Shown: piece by piece, positions 34,438 through 44,202 of the stretch
Position numbering within the stretch: the stretch's first letter is position 1
Layout of the letters: each line of letters opens with the position of its first letter
DNA from: Brassica napus
Taxonomy: Eukaryota > Streptophyta > Magnoliopsida > Brassicales > Brassicaceae
Direction of reading: 5' to 3'
Assembly (NCBI RefSeq): GCF_020379485.1
Contig: NC_063437.1
Location: forward strand, 6,520,806-6,584,805
Length of the DNA: 64,000 nt
Translations under genes and position numbers: made by a program
Notes under the pieces: generated by a model
Seen by the model: the letters and a program-made list of their open reading frames with translations, nothing else
The model's database searches: none
What the model was told of the DNA's origin: nothing

Positions 34438-35394
34438 TGAAGGACCCTAAGATCGGCTCACTCGAATGAATCAGATTTGGATATGAACTCCGAATGGAGA
34501 ACTAAATGGATTGAAGGGTCGCACGAAGGTTGCGGAAAGGCCTTCGATATTCCCGGCTTCAGTTGGTGCTTGATATGACTCACAAGACCACCAAAAGAAG
34601 AATCTCGAACCGTTGCTTGATATGACTCACAAGAACAACGAGTTTGAGGGGTGTTTACTTGGATATGACTCACCAAGAAACTAAGAACAAGTTCTACAAA
34701 GAACGAAGAGTTTTAACTCAACAAAAGGGGAAAACAATCTGTTTTATTTCGTGGCTCTACAAGTTGTAGAGATCCAAAGAAGAATGTGCTAAAAACAAGA
34801 CATTGGAAATAGAAACAAAGACTTGACTAAATAAAGTCTTTGACTGAAACTTGGACTACCTCTTCATATAGCCACGACCAGGACTTTGAAAGGTGAAGAA
34901 TATACTCCTGATATGGGCCAAGACATGTCCCTTTGAGGCCTGGTCGAAATCCATCTTTTCCCTTAGCCAATATTTTATCGGTTTCTCCATTTGGGCCAAA
35001 CAAGCTCGTTTTTGAATATTTTTGAAAACCATCAAGCCCAATGCTTTCTTGGACATTTAGAACATGAATAATCACATTTTTCATGATTGGATTGGCCGTT
35101 GGTTCATCAGAAAGAAGGTTAGCCATTTCGAGCTTCTCGGGTGGTCTGAATTCGCGAGAACTGAAGATCACCTGATTTGTAAATAGCATAACTATCACGT
35201 ATGAACTCCGTTTGATCTGATTCTTCTTCGAGGAGCTCCTTAATTGAGTTGAAAACATTTTCCAAGTGATTTCATGTGTAGAAGCCTCGTGGTTTAGAAG
35301 ATATGAGTCAAACAATGAACATATATCATTACTGCTTCCAATGATCAAGCCATGCATGTCTGTTTTGCCCGGTGCGCTACCGCATGGCACATCA
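34438..35394 (-). repeat. LTR portion of the third gypsy family, with an open frame
   Basis: Bounded on the left by the primer site; the right end is cut by the Tat array. Three copies of GATATGACTCAC lie at about 34573, 34618 and 34663. A minus-strand frame (about 35360 to 34827) of roughly 175 codons starting MHGLIIGSSNDICSLF lies within it; I do not recognise the product, and it may be chance or part of the LTR leader. Confidence 0.5.
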
Positions 35395-36494
35395 GCTCGG
35401 TCGCTACGTAGCGACCGAGCTCGGCCAAGCTCGGCCAAGCTCGGTCGCTACGTAGTGACCGAGCGCTCGTCCCGCTCGGTCGCTACGTAGCGACCAAGCT
35501 CAAGCCAAAGCTCGGTCGCTACGTAGCGACCGAGCGCTCGTCCCGTTCGGTCACTACGTAGCGACCGGACTCGAGCCGAAGTTCGGTCACTGTGTAGCGA
35601 TTGAAATCTTCCGAACATCGACAGACATCAATCCATGCATTCTCGTCAAACCACCGAATGCTATCTCCCGAAGACCGTAGCAAGCTCAGTCCATGTTTTC
35701 CGCTATCGATATTCATCGATCAAACTTCGCGGATTAGAAACCGCGGAAAGTTTGTTTCTTTATCAAAAACATATCATAGAAAACGTGTCGAGTCGTAAGA
35801 CGGCCCAAAGGGACCTAAAACACGACTCGAGGCCTATCCTACGATTTCTTAACCAAAAGCCCGTAAACCGCAGCAATGTTTACGCTTGGCCCACAAGGAA
35901 AGATAAATGTCAAGTTTCCGCGGATAAATACGGAAGTTTTGAAGATAATTGGAAGATCGGGAAAATGGAATATCTCCATTTTTATGCTATGACGGCTTAA
36001 GAGCTGAAGAGTAAAAGCGTAAACCGACCTTGGAGCTGGTATATAAGGAGTCCTAGGCGAGGAGCATGGGGGAGAACTTTTTGAGAGCAAACTTAGCACT
36101 TAGAGCAATTTAGGCAATTTTCCGTTTTTGTTATTTCGAGCTGCGACCCAATTAGGTTTAGCCGTCTTAGGGTTACTAGAACTAGGAATCTCGCCGACAG
36201 CTCTCGAGCCCAGGCTTATACCTTGTTGTAAACGCTCATACGCAAATTCGGAATAAGATCTTCTTTGCTCTCCTTTTCGATTTCTTATACTTTATCGTTG
36301 TTATTCTCGTGTTCTGATTGCTTGACGTGTGGTAGTTAGCAGATATCCGGGTCCTCTGGGAAATTAAGGTTTTCCTAGTTTCCTTATTTAAACGGAAATC
36401 GACAGTGCGAATTTCAGTTCTCACAGTTTGACGCTAGAAGGAGGGGGATACGGATCAATCTAACCCGCAAAAGCCACATCACTCTCAATCAGAC

Positions 36495-38221
36495 ATGTCA
36501 AATAACGACGCGGATAACGTGCAAACTCCTCTTAACGGAGGCAGCGGCACCGATCTCCACACTCCAGTAGCGGACGTATCCGCGGCCAACGCACAAACCA
36601 ACGCCACGACGCTCGAGGAGTTTAAAAAGATGTTCGCCACCTATGAGAATAAGTCGGAAGAACAGGATAAGCTGGCGAATACCTTGACAAAACAGGTTGA
36701 AACCTTAACGGCAAGAACCCAAGCAATCCGTCCCCGCGGAACAACCAAAATCCGCGGGAAGAGGCTCGACTTCGCTACCCCACTCGACAGATCAGGAGTC
36801 GCGCGGGAACAACCTTCCGGTCAAAACCCTAGCGAGAAATCTCCCATCGAAAAGGGGAACCCTGAAAGTCTTCCGCCCTCTGCAAAGGACTCGGAGGATA
36901 ACGAAGCCGAACACATTGACCTAGATCCTAGCAATGTCTCCAACGACACCGACGAGGACGTCGATAGACATCCAAGAAGGACTAGAAGCCGATCCGATCG
37001 AGTAGGCTCTCCGTTCGAAAAACCAATGACGGAAGAAGAGGAAGTCGCCTATTGGAACGAACAAGAGGAGCTGGCTGAAAAGCAAATCGAGCTCACTCGC
37101 AGTAAACGCCGACAAGCTTGGAAATCCACTGACGAGACATCGGATATCCGCGATCTTCGTGACTACATCACCAAGACTGCGGCAGAAGTGAGAGCCGTAA
37201 AGTCTCAAATCCATCATTTACCAGTCGCATTTCGGACATGAGGGTGTCCGATCTGGGAAAAATCAAAGTACCGAAGTACGATGGTACGGCCTATCCAAAA
37301 GCGCACCTTCAGGCTTTCCACATCGCGATGGGAAGAGCAAGACTGAAGGACGGCGAAAAAGATGCCGGCTATTGCCGCCTGTTCGTCGAAAATCTTGAAG
37401 GAGCAGCGCTCGAATGGTTCGCACGCCTTCGTCGCAACACCATCGGGAGTTTTCGACAGCTCGCATCGGAATTTCTCAAACAGTACTCTGTATTCATAGA
37501 CAGAGAAACTTCCGATGTTGACCTCTGGAGTCTCTCCCAGAGGGAAGACGAACCCCTCCGCGAGTTTATCAGTCGGTTCAAGCTGATAATGTCCATGGTC
37601 AGCGGGATAAGCGACAAAGTGGCCATCGACGCGCTGAGAAAGACGCTCTCGTACAAGTCGAAATTCAGAAAGTGGATAACTCTCGACAAACCGCGAACGA
37701 TCCAGGACGCCCTCCACAAAGCGACGGACTACATCATAGTCGAGGAAGAAACTAAAGTCTTATCGCAAAAACATAAGGCGGCAAGACCATCCTCGAATGA
37801 CGTGGATCCAAAAGGGAAAAAAAAGAACTCTCGTAACGACAAGTACGTCCATCACGAGGGGGAAGATCTCCAAGGGGCGCATAACTATGCGATCAATTCG
37901 GATCAAGGCCGGACCACGGGCAACACATGGACTCGGAATCAAGGGTATGACGAAAACACCTTCTGCGAGTTCCACCAATCCCGAGGACACTCCACGACCA
38001 ACTGCAAAGTCTTGGGAGCAAGATTGGCCGCGAAGCTACTCGCCGGAGAGCTCTCGGAAGTAACTAGCGTTAAGGATCTCATCCTCGATTCTGATCGCCC
38101 TCCAAAGACGGACAGAAATCCACCCGCTGAAAAATCCCTTCAACGAAACCAACCGGGGATAAACGCGGTAGGAGGCCGGACGACAAGGGGAACGATAACA
38201 ATCGTCGCAGAGTCAATATGA
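36495..38221 (+). pseudogene. Tat-2 gag
   Basis: The N-terminal frame (36495-37241) starts [16 protein letters not shown] and includes [11 protein letters not shown] and [12 protein letters not shown], both typical of Tat gag. It shifts frame close to 37200, where the second frame (to 38221) carries [38 protein letters not shown] and the zinc knuckle [14 protein letters not shown]. Gag forms the particle that packages element RNA. The break near 37200, probably a small deletion, prevents a full-length product. A second shift at about 38200 separates it from protease. Confidence 0.85.
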
Positions 38222-39051
38222 TCATCGGAGGATCACAATACTGCAGCGATACCGTGTCGGCCATCAAGGCTTACCAACGGAAGGCAGAGTCGAGTGCAAA
38301 TTGGCCTACATGGTCTCCTCCTCGAGATGGCCAAAATTGCTCGATCACCTTCACAAAGGAAGAAGCCGACAGTATCGACCAACCTCACTGCAACCCGCTC
38401 GTCATAGATCTCGTCATACGAGATTTAGAAGTCGGAAGGGTACTCGTCGACACGGGAAGCACGGTCAACGTAATCTTCCGCGACACTCTCAAGCGGATGA
38501 GCATCGAACTCGGAGAAGTAATTCCGACGCCAAAACCGCTCACGGGTTTTTCAGGCGAAGTATCAATGACTCTTGGATCGATCCTATTGCCAGTCATGGC
38601 CAGGGAGATCACGAAAATCGTCGAGTTCGCGGTAGTCGATTATCCCGCTATCTACAACGTGATCATGGGAATCCCATGGCTCAACGCCATGCAGCCAGTT
38701 CCGTCAACCTACCACCTGCGTCTCAAATTCCCAACGCCAAGCGGAGTCGCGGCCATCTGGGGATGCCAAAAACAGTCGCGGCTATGCTTCCTCGCAGAAC
38801 ACAAATTAAGGCAAATCACGACTTCTGCAGCTGTAAACGGCAAGCGCACGAAGATAGACCGATCTTCGGACAAAAGCGCCCCGGGAGAAGATGAATTAAA
38901 ATCGTCTACCAACGCAAACGCATCGGACGTCGAAGCTCGACACAAGTCTGAAGCCTACGCTACAACTCAACCGGAACATCCGGAAAATAGCGTTGACCCA
39001 GCCACGATCGACACGGTCAAGGCGGACATCGCGACATCTACCGCCGAGTAA
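38218..39051 (+). CDS. Tat-2 aspartic protease
   Basis: Starts [20 protein letters not shown], the usual gag-protease linker, with the catalytic [11 protein letters not shown] and downstream [13 protein letters not shown]; the tail is hydrophilic and ends at 39051. The retropepsin cleaves the element polyprotein. The corresponding Tat-A protease is clearly related (IDTGSS, YNVIMGTPWLN). RT should follow but does not; the next bases match the spacer after Tat-A integrase. Confidence 0.85.
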   Translation: MIIGGSQYCSDTVSAIKAYQRKAESSANWPTWSPPRDGQNCSITFTKEEADSIDQPHCNPLVIDLVIRDLEVGRVLVDTGSTVNVIFRDTLKRMSIELGEVIPTPKPLTGFSGEVSMTLGSILLPVMAREITKIVEFAVVDYPAIYNVIMGIPWLNAMQPVPSTYHLRLKFPTPSGVAAIWGCQKQSRLCFLAEHKLRQITTSAAVNGKRTKIDRSSDKSAPGEDELKSSTNANASDVEARHKSEAYATTQPEHPENSVDPATIDTVKADIATSTAE

Positions 39052-40198
39052 GAACACTCGCGGCATGAAACAGAACTACGAGATGGCTTGATACTCGAAA
39101 GGGGTAAGTAGGCAGCTCGTCAAAAGACGAGTTCAGCTATCCCCCTCTCTAAGGGAGTGGGTGCGTATACTCGTATACTCCCACTTAGAAAAATCTTCAT
39201 TATTGTAATCGAGTTTTAGAAACTTCAAAAACTTTTACTACAATATACGTTGTCCTTTTTATCGAAAACGTTTACGCTTCAGTAAAACACAAAAGAAACT
39301 TTCAGGACACGCCTGGAAACATTAAGACTCTTGTCTGCGGCCTCATCCGGCCCAAAAAATCGTAAAAATTATCATCTTTCGAACACGCAAAGATACACGT
39401 ATAATCCCCAAAACAACTGCGAGACGTCGCAAAAGTTAAGATTCGAAGATAATACTAACCAATTGTCCGAACGCGACCACCAAAACCTTACACCCCGTTC
39501 GTCGATTGGCCCCGACAAGCACGCTAGTCGTCTTAAACAAACGCAATTTGATCACTCTTTTGATCTTTAAAACGTCCATCACAAGGACAAAAGCGCGCTA
39601 CAACAAAAATTCGAAATTTTGGTTTAGCACTTCCAGTTGACTCTGAGAAGATGCTCGATTCGTACCATACAAGTCATATAAGCCGAGAACCTATCGCGGA
39701 CTTTTAATCGGTACGAGTCAGGAAGAAATCGCAACAGGAAAAACGATAGCCGGCTAGTCACCGCACAAACCTTAACCGAAAGTAAACCTAGGTCTTGCCC
39801 TAAACCCAACGCTCTGGTCTCAAACATCTCAAGGCATGATATCTAAAAGATACGAGATCCTAAACCATGTCTCTCCGTTTGTATCTCAATGTTCTCGAAA
39901 ATCGCAAAGATAGGTAATTCTTACGAAAATCACGAACGAACCAACAGATCGGACGTCTCATAGGAATTAAATATGAGACGACAACTCATATTTACTTCGA
40001 ACCTACTCCGGAAAATTCGTAAAACGAAACATTCATCATATAAATAACCGCGTAAAGCGGCAAGGGGATTCGAAGCCACCAACGGCCAGTCCCGATAAGC
40101 AATAAAAACGGTCAAAACAAGCCCATACAAATCTCTCGGCCACACTCGGCCATAAAACAGAAAGACGAACATCTTTCTTTCGATAACTACTCCACCGC
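39052..40198 (+). other. Tat-2 spacer between protease and antisense ORF
   Basis: Homologous to the Tat-A spacer at 14950-16036: ACTACGAGATGGCTTG, the GTATACTCGTATACTCCCA motif and GAGATGCTCGATTC recur in order. No + strand protein recognised. Confidence 0.6.
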
Positions 40199-42111
40199 TC
40201 ATAATCCAAAGTCAAAGTCCCCGGATAACGAAGCACCGAACGCATCCGCGGGACGATCCACTTCCTTGCCACCATCGGGAAACCCGGTCGAAACCTCCTC
40301 GGTATCAGGGGAAACCGGGATGGAATCCCAGAACCCTTGAATCCGCTCGTCGATCGGAGGGATAAGCGCCTTAGCGTGGGCACGTTCATTCATCCCACTC
40401 TTCATCAAGCTCATTTCCTCCTCGAACACGTAGTCATCGGCTCGCGTCCTCCAAAGACTTCCGACCGAACCGCGGCACTCACGGAAATCACCCAACGAGG
40501 TAAAGGCGTTCTTGAGGTTCCCATACTCAACCTGGAATTGAGAGGCACGAGTCTTCATCACCTCGACGATTTCTCTTTTGCCTTTCCTTTCCGCCTTACG
40601 GACAGCCCGCGCAAGATCACGAGTAAGTTGCGCTTCTCGCTCCAAGATCTCGCCTTGCACGCGAGCGAGATCCCGTTCCGCTTTCTCCGCTTTGAAACGA
40701 TAGATCATAGTCTCCCTATGACTCGCTTCAATGGCCGAGCCAAGCAAGTTAAGGCCCTGCGAAATCAATTAACGCATTGTAAGCAGAAAAGGAAAAACCT
40801 AGGCAATCACAAATATTTTCAAAAAAATCATACCCCGTTGATGATTCAGGACCCTTCCGCGACGATTTTCGGCCTCGCCAACTCTTTCGCAGGTGGAGGA
40901 GCATCAAAACCCGGTGGTAGACGGGCAAATAAATCATCAAAGTCCGGGATAGGGGCCTCGCTCGAGCCACTCCCATCGCCATAAGCTAGGTTCCGATCCC
41001 ATCCTGGAAGCATAGAGTCATCCATCGAAAATTCTATATCGCCAAGGTCGATATCTTTTCCCTTCCAAGAGCTCGACTCCGGCACGGCTGGTGGGGCTAC
41101 AGTGGGACTCTGGTCATCAGGTTCAGAGTCACTTCCCGTGTCCGCAACCGAGGCAGGACCAGGGTGCACGAACCTCAGTGCCCTCCGAACCCTCTTCGGC
41201 GTAAAGGAAGTCCAAAAGAAGGGACCATTCCTGAGAAGATCCCTCACCTCAATAATGTCCTCAGGGAACGGAGCAAGAGGATTGATGAAACGACGATCGT
41301 TCGGCAACCTCCGGAACAGTGGAATGCAACTCTCTTCGACAGACGCAACTCTCTTCCATGAGTTGAAGTTCAAAATGAACTTCTTAACCACTGACATAAA
41401 CTTCCGAGGGACCAGCCTATGATTGTCCGTATCTTTGACGAGTTGAAGCCTCAAAAGCGTTTCAAAATGATCGACGGAAAGGGAAAGGCCATGCTCGTAG
41501 CTCAGGATCATGATCCCAATAAGATGCTGAATGGCAAGAGGAGTCAACTGGCTTATCGCAACCTCGAAAGGGTCCAATACTCGAACGAGGATTTCGGGGA
41601 TTGGGAACCATAAGCGACAACGCACTACGAACGCCTCGTAGCAAGTGAAGTAACCCCCTAGGGGGCTGTTAGCACACTCTCCGGGATAGGGAACTCGGAA
41701 CTCCACAGCATCCGGGATATGGTAGAACGATCGCATGGTCGCAAGAAACTCGTCGGTACTCCTGCTTGCATCCTCTTTCTCGACTCCGCGATGGGTCAGG
41801 ACCGGGAACGACTTCTCTTTGGGAGGAGTCATCGAACCATAATGAGCAACCCACCATGCCTCGTTCTCAGCGGGATGTACCGAGTGAGGCACAAAATCCA
41901 TCTTCGGAACAATGAGCTCTTCATAAGCACTCGCGGACGAAGACCCTTTTTTCGCTACCTTTTTCTTGCTCGACATCTTTACACTTCTCTTAAGAAAAAT
42001 AGAGGAAAAGGGTGGAGAGAAAAGAAAGAAAGTTTTTCTTAAAAAAGACCTTAGAGAAAGACAAGAAAGTGAAAAAATTATGAAACAAGTTACCTCCCTT
42101 CTTATAGGCAT
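40199..42111 (-). CDS. Tat-2 antisense ORF (plant-transposon domain + coiled coil)
   Basis: Exon 1 from about 41976 ([16 protein letters not shown]; an upstream ATG at 42111 is also in frame) encodes about 375 residues with [39 protein letters not shown] and [10 protein letters not shown], the domain annotated as 'putative plant transposon protein' in gypsy antisense ORFs. A TGA ends the frame after VAEGS (40846), a few codons before a plausible donor GG|GTATGA. An acceptor CGCAG at about 40757 begins exon 2, a coiled coil ([19 protein letters not shown]..) ending at 40199. The function in the element is unknown. The stop suggests a recent mutation; the splice model is inferred. Confidence 0.65.
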
Positions 42112-42237
42112 GAGGATTTACTATTCAAGCTCGGACTTTCGGATATTAATTCCATCCATCACGCCTAACTTGCCAAACATGCCTAACCGCACGCTAGGAT
42201 CCTACGATGCATGATCCTAACGGGCTGGGGGGCTAAC

Positions 42238-43529
42238 TGTTGGGGTCAAAAACGGTTACGACGGAATTACCACCCGAAAATCCTCGGAGATTGTATTTCC
42301 GAAAGAGATAGTAAAAAGAAAGATGTAACTTTAGTAAAATATAACCAATACGAACTTTTTACGAAGAAGTATCCTTGAAGATTCAAACCAAACAAACCAA
42401 GCTCGGTCGTTGCGTAATTACTGCGCATACACGCCGTCCGGTCGCTACGTAGCAACCAAGTCCGGGCCGATATCGGCCGCTGCATAGCGATCGAACGTCC
42501 GACCCACTCGGTTGCTACGTAGCGACCAAGCACGAGCCAAAACTCGGTCGCTACGTAGCGATCGAGTGCTCGTCCAGCTCGGTCGCTACGTAGCGACCGA
42601 GCTCAAGCCAAAGCTCGGTCGCTACGTAGCGACCGAGCGCTCGTCCCGTTCGATCGCTACGTAGCGACCGGGCTCGAGCCAAAGTTCGGTCGCTGTGTAG
42701 CGATTGAACTCTTCCGAACATCGACAGACATCAATCCATGCATTCTCGTCAAACCTTCGAATGCTATCTCCCGAAGACCGTAGCAAGCTCAGTCCATGTT
42801 TTCCGCTATCGATATTCATCGATCAAACTTCGCGGATTAGAAACCGCGGAAAGTTTGTTTCTTTATCAAAAAGATATCGTAGAAAACGTGTCCAGTCGGA
42901 AGACGGCCCAAAGGGACCTAAAACACGACTCGAGGCCCATCCTATGATTTCTTAACGAAAAGCCCGTAAACCGCAGCAAGGCTTACGCTTGGCCCACAAG
43001 GAAGTATAAATGTCAAGTTTCCGCGGATAAATACGGAAGTTTTGAAGATAATTGGAAGATCGGGAAAAATGGAATATCTCCATTTTTATGCTATGACGGC
43101 TTAAAGGCAGAAGAGTATTTGCGTAAACCGACCTTGGAGCTAGTATATAAGGAGTCCTAGGCGAGGAGAATGGGGGAGAACTTTTTTAGAGCAAACTTAG
43201 CACTTAGAGCAATTTAGGCAATTTTCCGTTTTTGTTATTTCGAGCTGCGACTCAATTAAGTTTTGCCGTCTTAGGGTTACTAGAACTAGGAATCTCGCCG
43301 ATAGCTCTCGAGCCCAGGTTTATACCTTGTTGTAAACGCTCATACGCAAACTCGGAATAAGATCTTCTTTGCTCTCCTTTTCGATTTCTTATACTTTATC
43401 GTTGTTATTCTCGTGTTCTGATTGCTTGACGTGTGGTAATTAGCAGATATCCGGGTCCTCTGGGAAATTAGGGTTTTCCTAGTTTCCTTATTTAAACGGA
43501 AATCGACAGTGCGAATTTTGGTTCTCACA
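42238..43529 (+). repeat. Tat-2 3' LTR (1292 bp)
   Basis: Follows the polypurine tract CGGGCTGGGGGGC and starts TGTTGGGGTC. The palindrome array of about seven units lies at 42402-42705, TATA box TATATAAGG at 43144-43152, and the end is TCTCACA. It shares subfamily-specific sequence with the 5' LTR, so the two are a true pair. Confidence 0.92.
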
Positions 43530-44202
43530 ACAAGGCGTTACCTTCCAGACCTGTCTAAAGAATCCGATCCCATGTATACCAAGCCCCAAGACAAGCTGTT
43601 ATGTCAGGTTTAGTGTTGGAAATCAGCTTTGGTTACTTCATACGTTTCAAGGCAAGTGTGTAGTTGATAGGTTGATCTGCTTTAGCATCTATAGTGCTAT
43701 CTGCAATCAGTAAATCTAAAATGGTGCTAAAGATTGGTTAGATATTCAAGTTTAAATTAATATAAGATTATAGTCCTTATTTTCAATAGCTAAGCATAAT
43801 TTATTAAAATTTCTTTTATATAAGAATAAAATAAATTATATTAGTAAATCTCCCCCCAGACTTAAATTACACTATCACAGTGTAACTCAGCCGGAGTTAT
43901 GATGAAATAGTTCATGATGTACGAAATGTAACAAGTAGGGAAGATACATCTGACCGGATTAGAAATCGATCGATGGGAAATAGTTACATCGATCGTCATG
44001 TGGTTGTCTATGTCGAGCGATGTCGACGTTTCGTCGGCGGTCGATATTCAGGTCCTCCTACTTGGGTCTCCAAAATCTGAAAGAAATAAAACGAAAGTAA
44101 ATAAATGCTAGCTAAGAAAATAAAAATAAAATACCTAATAGTGGGTTGCCTCCCACTCAGCGTTTGGTTATAGTCATTTAGCTTGACTGTGGTAGTGATA
44201 GG
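43530..44202 (-). other. Athila-B untranslated region with internal polypurine tract
   Basis: On the minus strand: the motif GGGAGGCAACCCA (about 44150-44138), downstream of the 768-codon ORF, then AAGTCTGGGGGGAGA at 43865-43851, which resembles the terminal polypurine tract. CGNNCG motifs lie at 43967, 43990, 44014 and 44038. Athila-C has the same order of motifs, but with ATHILA ORF1 between them. Confidence 0.7.

Larger units (their letters stand above)
33428..35394 (-). mobile_element. fragment of a third gypsy family inside the Tat-2 LTR palindrome array
   Basis: Both edges fall in or beside palindrome units. On the minus strand the fragment holds an LTR end (TCCTTCA at 34438), a primer site TGGTATCAGAGCCA (34435-34422) that matches initiator tRNA-Met, a leader and the start of a gag-like frame (34001 down to 33428). 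No terminal repeats or target duplication were found at 33428/35394, so it may have come in by recombination or template switching and not by simple insertion. Confidence 0.7.
32880..36425 (+). repeat. Tat-2 5' LTR with enlarged palindrome array and foreign insert
   Basis: Starts TGTTGGGGTA and ends TCTCACA before GTTTGACGC. The palindrome array runs from 33044 to about 33427, is interrupted by about 2 kb of another gypsy element, and resumes at 35396-35600. TATA box TATATAAGG at 36040-36048. Without the insert it is still about 290 bp longer than the 3' LTR, about eight array units. Confidence 0.88.
32880..43529 (+). mobile_element. Tat-2: Tat-lineage retrotransposon with gag and protease but no RT/integrase
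   Basis: LTRs starting TGTTGGGGT flank gag, protease, a spacer and an antisense ORF. The target duplication is ACAAA (32875-32879) against ACAAG (43530-43534), one mismatch. The homologous site in Athila-C (about 56344-56363) is uninterrupted, which confirms the boundaries. The sequence after the protease joins straight to the family spacer, so RT, RNase H and integrase are absent, the reverse of Tat-A. Its LTR sequence (GACGGAATTACCACCCG) marks a subfamily distinct from Tat-A. Confidence 0.92.

Noticed and set aside
35266..35490. Small ORFs with RSLRSDRAR / LGRYVATE peptides
   Set aside because: They are translations of the palindrome array in various frames and show no gene-like features.
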